Source: Drechslerella dactyloides
Taxonomy: Eukaryota > Ascomycota > Orbiliomycetes > Orbiliales > Orbiliaceae
Assembly: GCA_020064725.1 (NCBI GenBank)
Contig: JAGTWJ010000001.1
Location: 2,728,001-2,792,000 of the forward strand
Direction of reading: 5' to 3'
Length of the DNA stretch: 64,000 bases
Made by a program: the position numbers and the translations under genes. Below are positions 20,959-32,619 of this stretch, one piece after another. The notes under the pieces were generated by a model that was not told where the DNA came from, did not search any database, and was given only the letters and a program-made list of their open reading frames with translations. How positions within the stretch are numbered: the stretch's first letter is position 1; every line of letters starts with the position of its first letter.

Positions 20959-22359
20959 AGTCTTTTCGTCGTCACGGTGCACGAGTATCCGCTGCGCTAT
21001 AACCTTGCAAGGAGAGTAGCATAGCTGTCCGTGCACATATTGGTTTTGCTTGAAACCTGCCACCTAAAACGAGATACAGGAAGATATATTTCTCTTTTTC
21101 TTTCATTTCATTTCTGCTTTTTATCCTGCTTTAATCGATAGTATCAACTGGGGAATACGACGGGTTCCGAGTAATCATGCTGTAATATTTTCTTTTCTCT
21201 TTTTCATCTTATTTTTATATCTTGTTTTTTTACGTATTATTGTAGTCAAGATCCCACATCGATTCAATCGTCTATTATCTTCTCTCCACTTCGTTTCAAT
21301 GTACATGCTTTCCTTTTTCGCTTCGGTTTTCTTTTCGAGATTTATTACTATCACAATTATATTAACCAACCAAATATTGAAACCCAAAACCCCAGTACTT
21401 GCTGACGTTTATGCAAAATCACTAATTCCATCCAGTCGTCTTGGATAAATATGATTCTTTCTTAACTTATTTCCTTATAAAAAATTTTACCAGCTGTATT
21501 ATCGCATCGGTTCGTGCGGTTCGAATTCTCGTAATCGGCGATCGATGGGTAGCTGCTGGATCTTTTATAATTCCTGTATCTCTCTATCACTGCACTATAT
21601 GTATTTTGCCGTGCATGTATCCATCCAGTCGCATATACCCCTGCCCATACTATCTATATGATAAATGGCCAAGTAGCAGCTAGTTATTACACGGACCGTG
21701 CGTGCTTGTCTGTCCGCGTGCGTTCAGCAGCGGCGGACGGGCCACATGGTCTCGTCATTCTGTCAGCGGGCAGTCAACCAACATATCTGCAAGACAATTT
21801 TGTGCGTGACGTAGATACATGTAACTAATGCTAGATTCGACCGTCTTGTATTATGAATCGTGACTCGGGCCTTGCCGGCGACGAAATAAAGTGATGAGTA
21901 ATCTTTCGATATGCATGTGTGCAGAGGACGTATCGGTGGCTTTTCGTTTTTTGGCCACTCAGGCTAAATGTTATCGTGAAGTTATCAACGATTCAACGCA
22001 ACGCAAATATTGTACAAAATCCAACAGCTGCGGGCAGTCGAACTCGCAACTTGAGTAACACCGCATCTGTCCACCTCATTCTACTAATAATGGACTGTTA
22101 ACGCACTATTAGATAGCAAGACTGTTAGTATCAAATCACTAGTTTCATGTCGCTATAGTTTACGAGAACGAAATATACGAGTTGATAATCTCATTCATTG
22201 ACGTTTGTGTTCACCTTTTTCGAACGCAAAGATATCACTGCAAGATACAAGCTAGCTACGTATACAAGCACTGCCATACATTTCCAAGCCCATTGACCTC
22301 CATTGCTTTCCGAATTTCACTGCATCGCCATCCCCGACTACTACGCGACGACAACATGT
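20959..22359. other. Convergent 3' intergenic region
   Basis: AT-rich 1.4 kb holding the 3' UTRs of the RRM gene and the DDR48-like gene. A tRNA-like stretch with A- and B-box-like motifs on the minus strand (22019-22093) does not fold well. No gene is supported. Confidence 0.5.
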
Positions 22360-23163
22360 CTAGTAATCGTCGCCACGTTTGTTGGAGGAGCCGTAGGTGT
22401 TATCGCTGGATCCATAAGTGTTGGACGTCTGCCTGTCGTTATCGGACGAGCCGTAGCCTCCCGAGGTATTCTTGGAACCGTAGCTATCGTTGTCGTCCCT
22501 TGAGGAGCCGTATTCATCGCGCTTATTAGAGGAGCCGTAGGTAGTGGAAGCACCGTAGCTGTTGTCGTTCTCGGAGGATCCGTAGCTATCCTTCTTCTTG
22601 GAACCGTAGCTATCGTCGTCGTCGTCGCGCTTGTTGGACGAGCCGTAGCCTCCCGAGGAGCCGTAGGTATTGGAAGAACCGTAGGTGTTCTCACTGCGAG
22701 TGTCCTTCTTTGAGCCGTAGCTGTCGTTGTCATCTCGGGAAGAGCCGTAAGTGTCTTTCTTTGATGAGCCGTAGGTATTGTCGTCGTCGTCGCGCTTGTT
22801 GGAAGAACCGTAGGTGTCGGTGTCATCACTGGAGCCGTAGCTATCCTTCTTCTTGGAACCGTAGCTGTCATCGTCGTCGTCGCGCTTGTTGGACGAGCCG
22901 TAGCCTCCCGAGGTGTTCTTGGAGCCGTAGCCGCCATCGTCATCCCTGGAGGAGCCGTATGTGTTCTTGTTTGAGGAACCGTAGGTTTTCTCGTCGTCGT
23001 CACGCTTATTGGACGAGCCGTAGCTCTTGTTGCCGCTGCCGTATGAATCGTCGTCGTCTCGGCGCTTGGAGCCGTAGGAGTCCTGTCAGTGAGATAGGTT
23101 AGCAAATTGTCCAATTGAGCGGGAAAGCGGGGAAATGGTCCTTACGTCACCGTATCCAGACAT
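22360..23163 (-). CDS. DDR48-like stress protein with SYGS repeats
   Basis: Exon 1 is 23163-23146 (18 nt, MSGYGD) and exon 2 is 23082-22360, joined across a 63-nt intron to give 246 residues. After the first six residues there is no methionine, so ATG-based ORF calls miss the gene. The protein consists of about 25 tandem copies of a Y-G-S-S/K unit separated by charged spacers such as NKRDDDD and KKKDSYGSS. This matches yeast Ddr48 and its fungal relatives, hydrophilic proteins induced by DNA damage, heat and osmotic stress; the molecular activity is uncertain. It is very hydrophilic, with no signal peptide or membrane segment. A TATA box and two CCCCT stress-element cores lie within 290 bp upstream. 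The other reading frames also stay open because of the repeats. Confidence 0.85.
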
Positions 23164-23298
23164 GTTGTATAGAAGAAAGTTGGGTTTCTTAAAAGTAGAC
23201 GGGAATGAGATCTTTTGCAGAGGAATGAGACTTGCTTGATACTCGAGTGGCTTGATGATAGTGATATCAATTCAGTCGACAGGACGGGGACCCGTCAA

Positions 23299-23306
23299 TT
23301 TATATA
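23299..23306 (-). promoter_or_regulatory. TATA box of the DDR48-like gene
   Basis: TATATAAA read on the minus strand, about 136 bp upstream of the ATG. Confidence 0.5.
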
Positions 23307-23373
23307 CGCGGCCCTAGCTGAATCGCATCATCCGGGGGCAGTAGCATACGATCGAAGCTAGCTGGCCATCGGA

Positions 23374-23443
23374 CCCCTCCTTCGCTATCGTTCAGCCCGT
23401 CAGGCATCTTCCTCTAGCGTGCTAGTCTGCCTGCATGCACCCC
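23374..23443. promoter_or_regulatory. Two CCCCT (STRE-core) sites upstream of the DDR48-like gene
   Basis: CCCCT occurs at 23374-23378 and 23439-23443. Read on the gene's strand these are AGGGG, the Msn2/4-type stress element core. Such 5-mers arise by chance, so the role is only suggested by the stress-protein neighbour. Confidence 0.3.
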
Positions 23444-25832
23444 TTCCTTTCGCGTCGCGCGGATGAGAAAATGCCTCTACTGTCTCGAGAGGGATCCGGT
23501 ACAAGTCCATGCCCGTTGAACGCCGGCGCTATCCTTGAGAAGAAGAAGAATGCCAGCATCTGCATTCCCAAGCACGCAAATCCAAGGTCCGGTTTATTAC
23601 CCCACCATCATGCACGTCGCTGCATCCGGATGAGGTCACCATCTATTTCCAGACACGCCGTCGAACAGCGAGGAGGCATTGGCTAGCACTGCTTTCGATT
23701 GTGCCATACCTTGGACCCATGGCGGGCATTGCTGTGCACATCGCCAGGATCATGGTTGGATAGAGGGGTAAACTCCGAGGGCAATTGATGGACTGCAAGT
23801 CGGCTAGATCGTGGATGTACAGGTACATCCATTGTACAATCTCTAGCTTCGATCGCCCCACCCCTCTTGAGTTCCTTCTCTGCATGATGCTGCACCGTGT
23901 CGGCAAGAACGCGCGTACGCGCAGGAGAGAGGAATGTGAATAAGGCGACAGGACGACGTCACTGGATAGCGAGGAGTCGTCGGTTGGACAAAGCTGGAGG
24001 CCTTAGGCTAGTGGGCGCCAGGAAAACCCCGCTTTGGGAGGTTTGTTGAGCAGTGTCCCTCGGAGAAAATGAACAAAAAGAAAAGTAGCGGACGGTGGGT
24101 ATGCAGGTCAATTGAGGCTGTACACTGTGGAAACATTATTGCCAAAGAAGGTATCGGTAGCCATGCTTCCAGCTTCTATACTTGAGCCTTTTTTTCCCCC
24201 TGCAAAGTCCGTGTTCAGCTTAGAATGTCGACAATGTGGGGCATAAAAGCACAGAGTCCGAACTCAGATCGGTTTCCGACACTACGAGAGGGGGCCCTTC
24301 AGATCGTGGTTGCAAGGGATGAGTGGTCTGGCATGGCCAATAAGCTGCATCGACACGACATGCATGGCTGCACGAGAAGGAAAAAGCTTGCAAGCGATGT
24401 TCCTAAAATTCTTGTCATTTTAACCGAGCGTCATATGCATGCATTCCATTGAATTTCGAAGGCGAGCGGGCATGGATATCGAGGTCGAGTGGCCTGGAAA
24501 TGTATGGAAATCGAGCGGGGGTGGCAGTAGCCTCAGCTGGCTAAGTCCGAGAAATGCGGACTAGCGAGGGGCATCTGCAGCCGTGATCTTGCACCCGCCA
24601 CGGGTCAGCCGACGGCGGACAATGGCGAGTGGCGAGCTATCCCGTTGACCAGAGGCTGTGGCAAATGCCGGATGTCCATACATTCACGGCGACATCGTGT
24701 ACATGTACCTTTCTGGCCTTAAGGGGATGCTTTGATGACGGAGAGACTTGAGACCTATCGATATCGCGATAAACAGCCAAGCTCTCGCTTGCTTCGTGAT
24801 TTCAGCCGTGGCTGAGCAGTTTGCTGGAGTACGATGGCGTTGAGGCTGGTATCATGTGGCTGATGTCTCAGGCTGTGCGGGAGCCCGAATCTTGGATGGT
24901 GACTGTGGTCGGTATATTGGGATCTTGCAAGATATCTATATGATATAGATGGGACCCGGGAGATAAGCATATAAGGCTTGAGTATCTATAAACTCCGGAC
25001 CGTAGAACTCTGAAACTCCATGACGACGCTCGAGAGGTTGTCGAATGAAAGCTGCGGGCTCTGAGACCAAATGATCGTGATAACAGCTGAATAGACGAGA
25101 TCCAGGTTTCCAGGTAGTCAGGACATGCCGGCACCGGGAATGGCGCTTGCATGGCTCGCAAGCTTGCTGCCGGTCAGGTTAACGTTGTTGATGGCCGATA
25201 GAAGTATCCTTGAAGCACGTGAATTCATGCATTTCGAGACTAGCATCCAGATGCATCTTCGCTCGAGCTGTTATTAAAACTCCTGCCCACGATCGATGGT
25301 GTTATTGCTACAGGCCGAGGAAGCTCGGCCATCCGTTGACCAATGCTCGATGTGATTCGCTATCCGCACAGATGCCACGGCGAACCATGCAGCAAAAAGC
25401 TTGGAAACCAGGCAAAAGCTACTGCAAGTTGTCATACGCCCACGCCGGGGAAGAGGATACGTGAGCGGCGTAGCTGGAGTACGTAGACTGCAGGGTCACG
25501 ATGCGTTCCCTCGAGCTTCGGGCTGGGCGTGGCCTGCGAGACATCGTCGGGTGGGTGTCGTCGGCTTCGGAAGCTGCGGATTCCGACCCGACCTTCGTGC
25601 TGGCGGCCAGCTTAGGCTTAAGAGACGGAGGGAACCCGCGCTGTTCGAATGTTCACGATCGCCTTTCGAGGCTCTCTGCTTATATCGCAACTTTCGTCTG
25701 GGGCTGCTGTGGGGACTCTGTCGACGGAGTTGAGTAGTAGGAGGAGTTGGCTGGCAGGTTCTACTCTCTTATAATTACTCAGCATCATGCCAGCTTCTCC
25801 TCACGCGCCCTCTTCTTCTTCTACTGCTGCAG

Positions 25833-26642
25833 CTATCTTTGATTGATTACTATCGCCTTCGAGCTTCGATCGCAATTTTCTCCGGACGCATCCTGCTTAC
25901 TGCAAACACCGCAGAACACCATGCTTTCGCATTTATTAACGCCATCTGCACCTATATAATGCCGTTCCAGGTTCCACAGCCGTCGACGCCCGTTTCGAGA
26001 AACGCCTTCGTATTCTCTCCGTCTTGTTCTCGCTGGCCGACACGACCGTTTAGCTTGGCCGCCAAGCGACATCACCGCCTCAGCGTCCACGCAAGCACCC
26101 CGCTCTCGAACATCGAGATCGTGGTCGAGTTTCGCTGGCCGATGGAGAGAAAGCATATAATCTAATCTACCGGCTCCCGAAACCCCACCCTGCCGGGCTC
26201 GCTGGGCCGGTTTACCCGCGGGACGGATGATTCTGCTCACACCCTCTCGACGGGTGTCTGAGGAGGGGTCTTCGGTCTCCTTGGCGGCGGTTTGCAATGT
26301 TTGTCGGTTGGTTTCAGGTGGGAATCGAGGGAGAAGCTTTTGCATTGCCCGCGGTCCCTGCAGTGGCCACCGTCCAACAGGGAGGCCTGCAAACCAGAGG
26401 CAAGTTTTTCTGGCCGACTCAGGTTTCTTCCCCTGCCGGCTCTGGATACTCAGATCGATCGTTGTCACAATGCCATCATGACCTGCCGGGTGCTGACATT
26501 GCGGCCCTGACGTCAACGGCTCATCGGCCGTCGTCACGCCCGGGACAGCACAGCGTTTGCTCGTTCTTCCACCAAGCACGAGCAGGCGGTCCTGATCCCG
26601 TAGCGGTAGCGTCTGCGTGGGATCAACTAGGCCGGCGGCCAT
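25833..26642 (-). other. Long open reading frame of doubtful coding status
   Basis: From ATG 26642 the frame is open for 269 codons (334 if extended upstream without an ATG). The predicted protein is Arg/Pro/Ala-rich without any motif, hydrophobic core pattern or signal peptide that I recognise. A plus-strand frame also stays open across 26297-26812, pointing to base composition rather than coding selection. It lies in the promoter region of the esterase gene. Confidence 0.15.
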
Positions 26643-27140
26643 GCGCTTATCAGCAGCATGGACCGTTGTCACACGATGTGCCAGAGACGGTAGCTGCCCT
26701 CGACCCGAGGCTGCCTTCGGTGCGGTGTGAACAGCAGCATGTCGACTCGGTCGACCGTTTTGCGGGACCAAAGTCGGCACCGGCAAAAGGCGTGGCAAGC
26801 CCGCGAGGATGACAATCCAAACGGGCGCCCTTATCAAGCAGACCTTGACGGCTTCAAAAATGCATGCACAGCCCGGTGATGCAGGGCCCGGCTGTCATCA
26901 ACAGGTAAGAAGTACTTATACGTAGCGTGGTCGTATTCCGACACGATCGATCTTCAGCCCGGCCTTCAGCTTCGTTGCCGCTAGTTTTTCTATTTGACCG
27001 AGACTTCATCCCGCTCAATCCTGCTCTTTGCCCCCTTTCCTTCAAGATACAATACTTCTCAAATACACTCACCCAACTGCGACCGCCAATGCTGTTGGAT
27101 GCTTGAATCACCGCTTCATCCTTATCGTCCCCATTCTCAC

Positions 27141-27147
27141 TATAAAG
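27141..27147 (+). promoter_or_regulatory. TATA box of the esterase gene
   Basis: TATAAAG lies 67 bp before the ATG at 27214, following a pyrimidine-rich stretch. Confidence 0.4.
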
Positions 27148-27213
27148 TGCTGCTTCCAGCATCTTTGTTCACCCTGCCATTAAGCCTATTTTTAGCGTTT
27201 TCCGTCTCTCGAT

Positions 27214-28578
27214 ATGGCGACAGCAATGCTCGCTCCCCTTCCCACCATCAACGTCTCCTCTGACTTCAACGCCTCGGCCATCACCCTGCCCGACTACGAA
27301 GGCCTGGCCCAGGAAGTCCCGCTCCACGACAAGTCCAACCGCCTCAGAGTCCCAGGCCGGCCGTTCGAGCGGACGACCTCGTCGCCGACTGGAGCCAGCA
27401 TATCATGCACACATCTCGCCGTTCCTAAACGACCCGAAATCCGGCGCTCGATCTCCAACACATCCTCCCGAACGGTCGACGCCATCGTCAAGCGCTCGCG
27501 ATGGTCACTCCACGTGGAAGCCGTCACTTGGCGGAACCTCATGAACATCGGGATGTACCTCCACACGAGGGCTCTTCCCCGACCACCCGCACCCACTTTC
27601 ACGAGGACCATTCCTTCAACCATCTCGAAGAGCAAGGGAACCGTCAAGCTGCAGTTTTACTGTCCACCCGGCTGGCCGAACAAGCCTCGTGGCAAGAACA
27701 ATGACGTTAACGGCTTCCCTGCCATGGTCAATTTCCACGGAGGCGGGTTCACCATTGGAAGCGCGACGGACGACTGTCGCTGGGCGGACGCCGTTCGCCG
27801 AGCTGCGGACTGCATCCTGGTCAGCGTCGACTACCGTCGTGCACCCGAGTTCCCGTTCCCAACAGCCGTCGAAGATGGCGTGGATGCCATCTTCTATCTC
27901 GTGCATTGCGCCAGGGAGCTCCGTATCGACATCAACCGCCTCTCCGTCTCGGGCTTCTCGGCTGGTGGCAACATGGCGTTCACCGTTCCGCTCCGGTGGC
28001 AGTACGAGTGCCGCAAACTGATGGGCCTCCCGACCGATGTCTCAGGCGGAACTCCTCTGCCGCCGGACGCAGCTTCGAAAGGCGCCTTCAGCATGAGCCG
28101 CCACGGCGGGAAGATCGTTACAATCTGCGCATGGTACCCGTCTCTCGACTTCACCAACCCACGGTGCGACCGTCGCAAGACCAACGTCCGGCCCGACAAG
28201 GGCATGCCCGAGTTCTTCACGAACCTGTTCGACGCGAGCTACCTGTACCCGCCCAAGACAATCGACGTCACTTCGCCGTACCTGAGTCCCGGCGTTGCAT
28301 CCAACGGCCTGCTACAGGGTCTGCCGCACGACATAATGCTGTATACGTGCGAGTACGACGAGCTTTGCGCGGAAGGCTTGCGGTTCCGCGATCGGCTGAA
28401 GAACGAGCCGTTGCACAAAAATGTGATGTGGAAGATGGTCGAGGGGCAGCCGCACGCCTGGGACAAGAGTCCCAACGGCAAGGACCCCGAGCGGGACTTG
28501 TTCTACACACAGGCGTGCAAGAAGCTGCGGGGCATCTTCTACGGCGACGAGGAGGAGCTGGCTCCACCTGAGAAATAA
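27214..28578 (+). CDS. HSL-family alpha/beta hydrolase (esterase/lipase)
   Basis: Single exon, 454 residues. The hormone-sensitive-lipase signature is complete: oxyanion HGGG at 175-178 (NFHGGGFTIGS), VSVDYRRAPEFPFP at about 204, nucleophile Ser249 in GFSAGGN, Asp382 in CEYDELCAEG and His414 in GQPHAWDK. The extra N-terminal 150 residues contain VEAVTWRNLMNIGMYLH, seen in fungal members as a cap or membrane-associated region. There is no signal peptide, so an intracellular or membrane-peripheral enzyme acting on carboxyl esters is likely; the substrate is unknown. The bulky N-terminal cap suggests a lipid or large ester rather than a small acetyl ester. Confidence 0.88.
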   Translation: MATAMLAPLPTINVSSDFNASAITLPDYEGLAQEVPLHDKSNRLRVPGRPFERTTSSPTGASISCTHLAVPKRPEIRRSISNTSSRTVDAIVKRSRWSLHVEAVTWRNLMNIGMYLHTRALPRPPAPTFTRTIPSTISKSKGTVKLQFYCPPGWPNKPRGKNNDVNGFPAMVNFHGGGFTIGSATDDCRWADAVRRAADCILVSVDYRRAPEFPFPTAVEDGVDAIFYLVHCARELRIDINRLSVSGFSAGGNMAFTVPLRWQYECRKLMGLPTDVSGGTPLPPDAASKGAFSMSRHGGKIVTICAWYPSLDFTNPRCDRRKTNVRPDKGMPEFFTNLFDASYLYPPKTIDVTSPYLSPGVASNGLLQGLPHDIMLYTCEYDELCAEGLRFRDRLKNEPLHKNVMWKMVEGQPHAWDKSPNGKDPERDLFYTQACKKLRGIFYGDEEELAPPEK

Positions 28579-29193
28579 TGCTAGTTAATGGAGGTAGGTG
28601 GAGGATTAGACCACACATGCTTACATACGCGATGGGGGGTTCTTGAGTTAGCGGGCGTTCTGTTTTACGTTATACTTGCTTTGCTTTGCTCGATGTTGAG
28701 CATCGGTTGCAATGTCGTTCATGCATTCATGATTCATACGGTCGCTATAATATAATGTCTCTACGTATATTGCATCCGTCCTTCACTCATTTACAGTCGT
28801 TCATTTTATAATGTTAATTCTGACTTGTTCATACATCGATATCCCCATGTCGCTCTTGTCTTTTTCATTCACGTCACGCGGCTTCATTGCTATATCTCCG
28901 TTGGACTGAGGAGTGGTGCGTAAGTCTTGTTCGCGGGGACGGCGATGGCCACCTCCATTCGTATGTAGCACGCTCAGATTGTTTTCGGGACCGGAATTGA
29001 TACACAAAAGCACGATGCAATCCATTACAATATACTTGAGGATATATAACTCTATAAGTTTATAGATTTATAGGTGCTAGAATCGTTCAACGCCCGTTCT
29101 ATAACCACAGATGACAGAGAAGCCTGAACGCCGTTATGAATACAGATTTTGATAACTTTTCTCACACGTCACGTCTGTAACGTGTTCGTTGAT
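28579..29193. other. Convergent intergenic region
   Basis: 3' UTRs of the esterase and RRP45 genes; AT-rich from 29020 to 29070. No further feature seen. Confidence 0.5.
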
Positions 29194-30262
29194 CTACCTG
29201 TCATTCTCGGCGCGGCCCTCCTTCAACCAGTCGAGGTTTCCCTTATTCCTTCGCAGTTCGTCCTCGCGTAACGCGTCCGTGATCAGCTTATCGATCGTCT
29301 TGACCTTCTCCGCCGCCAACCTCGCACACCGCAGCAATATCTCCGCTTCGACGGCGACCCCGCCGCTCTTCGCGATCTGGCAAACCTCGCCGTTCTTGTT
29401 AACCGTGATGGTCATATCGCCCGCCCGCAGGGCCTCTTCCTGCGCCGTCGCATCGAGCAAGTACATCGTCTCGCCGTTGTCGTCGTCGCCGAAAAAGCTA
29501 AACGTGACACAAATCGGCCAGTGCAGGATGCTCAGCGGCACGGGGACCCGCTCGTCGGCGCTGTGGATTGTGATGTCCTCGCCGGAGACGGTGACGACGG
29601 GCAGGCGGAAGTGGGCGAGGGCGGTGATGACGGCGATGCAGGAGGCGTCGAGGAGCGAGCCGTCGTGGGAGAGGAAGTGCACGTCTGCGCGGATGGACCA
29701 GACGCGCTGGGCGGTGACGATGCAGAGGGATTCGGCGTCGAGGGCGTGGGAGCGGCGGATGGAGCGTTCGAGGATGCGGGAGATGGTGTGGTCGAGTTCG
29801 GCGGGGCTGTCGACGGTGGGGTAACGTTAGTCTTGTCCGCATGAAGGCTTCAAATCGGCTCTGAGTGGCTCGGGGCGGTGGGCTTACCGTCCGACTTCGA
29901 AGGCTGGGGAGGCCATGGGGCCCAGCTCTGTGGATATCGTGAAGAGGCCTTCGAACGGCCGGTCCGCGCGGGGCTTCGTGACTTCAGCTGAGATCCGTGC
30001 CAGCACTCTACGTCGTTGATCGGATATAGCAGCGTTAGCCAATGAGCTGGAATGATATGTACGCGCGAGAGATTAGAGTATGGGTGAAACTCACCTACCT
30101 CGTCTTCCCAAGCCGGACGTCGACGAAGCCGTAGTCGTCGCCAAAGGTCAGCTGCACATCGCGGAAGGCGTGCAGGTCGCGGCCGTCGATTCGCAGGTTC
30201 TGCTTGAGTGCTTCGAGCACGAATGTCTTTTCGGCCAAGCTGATTTCTGGCTCCTTCGGCAT
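29194..30262 (-). CDS. RRP45: Exosome core subunit Rrp45 (RNase PH-like)
   Basis: Exons 30262-30099, 30007-29888 and 29806-29194 encode 298 residues, the family's usual size. The start MPKEPEISLAEKTFVLEAL leads to RIDGRDLHAFRDVQLTFG, the RNase PH-fold opening. MASPAFEVGRPAELDHTISR is rebuilt across intron 2, using the gtcgacag acceptor downstream of an actaac branch point. SIRADVHFLSHDGSLLDASCIAVITAL is the conserved core of Rrp45/PM-Scl75 proteins. Rrp45 is one of six non-catalytic RNase PH-like ring subunits of the exosome, which degrades and trims RNA in nucleus and cytoplasm. The gene diverges from RDS3 across 290 bp. Confidence 0.93.
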
Positions 30263-30552
30263 GGTGGGCGGGCGGGCGGGCGGTTCAGCCGACGATGGTA
30301 TGACGATGCTGGTTGCAGTGGTGGCGACAGCAGTCCTTTGAGGTTGGTCAGGTAGCTAGTAGGCTGGAGCATTAGAAATCTGAAATTTCGCGAACTGCGT
30401 GACTCGCATATAACCAAACTCAACCGCGCACTGCTTCCAACCGACCACGTCCTCTCCCCATCACCACCACAGACAGTGCCGTCGCAAGCATCACGAAGCA
30501 AAGCCGCGCCATTCGCAAGGTCAAGCATAGCTAGCACCATCAAGCCTCCACC

Positions 30553-31020
30553 ATGTCGCGCCATCACCCGTAAGTCCTCCTCCACCAGCTCCAAGCTCCT
30601 CACGTTGATGTAGCGTGTTCCAAGCTAACTCACCGTCCAGCGATCTCGTAATGTGCCGCAAGCAACCCGGCATCGCAATCGGCCGCCTCTGCGATAAATG
30701 CGACGGCAAATGCCCCGTATGCGATTCCTACGTGCGCCCGACGACGCTGGTGCGCATCTGCGACGAATGCTCGTTCGGCAACTACCAGAACAAGTGCATC
30801 GTCTGCGGTGGCGAGGGCATCTCGGATGCGTTCTACTGCTTCGAGTGCACGAGGCTCGAGAAGGACCGGGACGGCTGTCCGAAGATTATCAATCTGGGTA
30901 GCTCGAGGACGGATTTGTTCTGTAAGTTGTCTTCTGCTGGTTGTGTCTGTTTGTGAGGGTTGAGCTCGGGCTGACGGTGGTGATTCTGCAGATCAAAAAA
31001 AGAATTTCAGGAATCACTAG
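30553..31020 (+). CDS. RDS3: SF3b subunit Rds3/PHF5A (Ini1)
   Basis: Exons 30553-30569 (17 nt), 30641-30921 and 30992-31020 (29 nt) encode 108 residues. The sequence MSRHHPDLVMCRKQPGIAIG, CDKCDGKCPVCDSYVRP, RICDECSFGNYQNKCIVCGG and CFECTRLEKDRDGCPKI contains the paired CxxC motifs that make the zinc-binding knot of PHF5A, one of the most conserved spliceosomal proteins. It sits in SF3b within the U2 snRNP and contacts the branch-point adenosine pocket. The tiny first and last exons are easily missed. The divergent promoter is shared with RRP45. Confidence 0.97.
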
Positions 31021-31669
31021 CGGTGGTGGGAACTAGGCTTTGGGCATGCTATGGGCACGAGCGATGGGATGGAAAGGATTCACGCGATGCGACGCGCCTG
31101 GCTATTGGCCTGTCGTTCCCTTGTCGATATACCCATCTACGGGCTATGACCCACCCAGCCGATGGGCGAAGTCTCATTATTCAGAGTCTACAACAGCAAC
31201 ATACCTCCCTAGTCTATCTCAGGGAGGGGCTGGATGATGACGTCTCCGGCTTCATTTTCGCAACTATGACGGCGTCACGATATCACGGAAATCACGAATT
31301 TGTCTGAATGTTACTCACGGCGCTATAAATTGGGATTTTGTGCTTATGTGCATCTGGATTTGCTGAGGTTTTCTAAGGGGACTTGTACGATAGAGAGAGA
31401 TCAGTTGATATATAGACACATACGATTGGGAATATTTATACGCGTTTGGTGATTGAATATTCCGGGCCATCAGATGCAGTAAGATTGATAAAACCGTGCC
31501 TGCTGTAATATATTATTAATATCGTCGCCGGGATCTGTGAGATCCTATGCGCGTAGGCTCCAACCTGATACATCGCGCTTGAATGCGCCGAGTCGCGAAA
31601 TCCGGCCAAACCGAACTTTGATCCATCAACCACCTTGAAGACGCCCGGTCCGCCACATCCACCCGCAAC
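31021..31669. other. Intergenic, RDS3 / CWC15
   Basis: About 650 bp with the RDS3 3' UTR and CWC15 promoter. No other feature seen. Confidence 0.5.
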
Positions 31670-32619
31670 ATGACCACCGCACATCGTCCCACGTTCGATC
31701 CCGTAAGCTATGGCCCTCTCCTCCACGATCGGAAGCGAAGCTAACGTCTCGGTCGGGCTAGGCGCAAGGGAAAGAAACCCGGAAAGGGCCCCAATACCAC
31801 CAGCGGCTGCTTCCCGCGCACACCGTCCTCAAAGTCCGGTACGCACGCCATTCACACTCGTCGAATACGACTCTTACATCCACATCTACTGGCAATGCTT
31901 ACGGTATTACTTTTACTAGGAAACCCGGGCAGGGAGGCGACGCTGATGCCAAACGCGACCTCCGCGCCGAACTGCTCAAAGCCGAAAAGGCGCACTACGC
32001 CAAGGTCCGCGGTGAAGGCAGCAGCAGCACCCGCGACGATGACGACCTCACGACCGCCACCGCTACTACACGGAGGGTTGACGATAGAATGAGGGACTCG
32101 GACGACGAAGATGAAGACGAGACACCGGAAGCCAAGCGGCGGCGGATCCTCGAAGAGTCGCGGGACCTCGACGCCGACAGCGACGGCTCACGCGGCGGAT
32201 CGGACGGCGAAGGCAGCAGCAGCGAGGAGGACAGCGACGAAGACAGCGAAGACGAGACGGCCGAACTGATGCGTGAGCTCGAGAAGATCAAGAAGGAGCG
32301 GGCGGAGGCAAAGGAGAAGGAAGAAAGGGAGCTCGCGGCGGAGGAAGAGGCGCAGCGAGAAGTGGACATCGCGCGGGGAAATCCGCTGCTGAATCCCAAG
32401 AGCTTCAGTGTGAAGCGGCGGTGGGATGACGATGTCATCTTCAAGAATCAGGCGCGCGGAGTGTCGGAGAAAGGAAAGAAGAAGGAGTTTGTGAACGACC
32501 TGCTGAGGTCGGACTTTCACAGGAAGTTCATGGTGAGTACTCGTCCCTGTCGCCGTGCTGACTCATTCATATCATCGTCATATGCTAACCTTCCCCGATA
32601 GAACAAGTACGTCCGGTAG
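31670..32619 (+). CDS. CWC15: Spliceosomal protein Cwc15/Cwf15
   Basis: Exons 31670-31702, 31762-31838, 31920-32532 and 32602-32619 encode 246 residues. The N-terminal family signature MTTAHRPTFDP, GKETRKGPQYHQRLLPAHT, KVRKPGQGG is assembled only by splicing the first three exons. The middle is highly acidic (DSDDEDEDETPE and EEDSDEDSEDE), followed by a charged coiled coil of about 30 residues (LMRELEKIKKERAEAKEKEE). The C-terminus NPLLNPKSFSVKRRWDDDVI, then SDFHRKFMNKYVR, is the conserved tail; its last six codons come from an 18-nt exon. Cwc15 is part of the Prp19-associated complex and stays with the catalytic spliceosome. Confidence 0.96.

Larger units (their letters stand above)
23164..27213. 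other. 4-kb intergenic region between DDR48-like and esterase genes
   Basis: This is the divergent promoter region of the two genes plus unexplained DNA. No recognisable domain was found. A short dyad (ggatgtac-ag-gtacatcc) lies at 23813-23830. A long minus-strand open frame occupies 25833-26642. Confidence 0.5.

Noticed and set aside
18856..21063. 735-codon antisense frame opposite the RRM gene
   Set aside because: It mirrors the full RRM coding sequence; codon bias of the sense gene removes stops on the other strand. The four RRMs prove the sense strand.
22341..23114. 257-codon Thr/Ala-rich frame over the DDR48-like gene
   Set aside because: It is a shifted reading of the SYGS repeat DNA; the correct frame gives the known repeat protein and a spliced ATG start.
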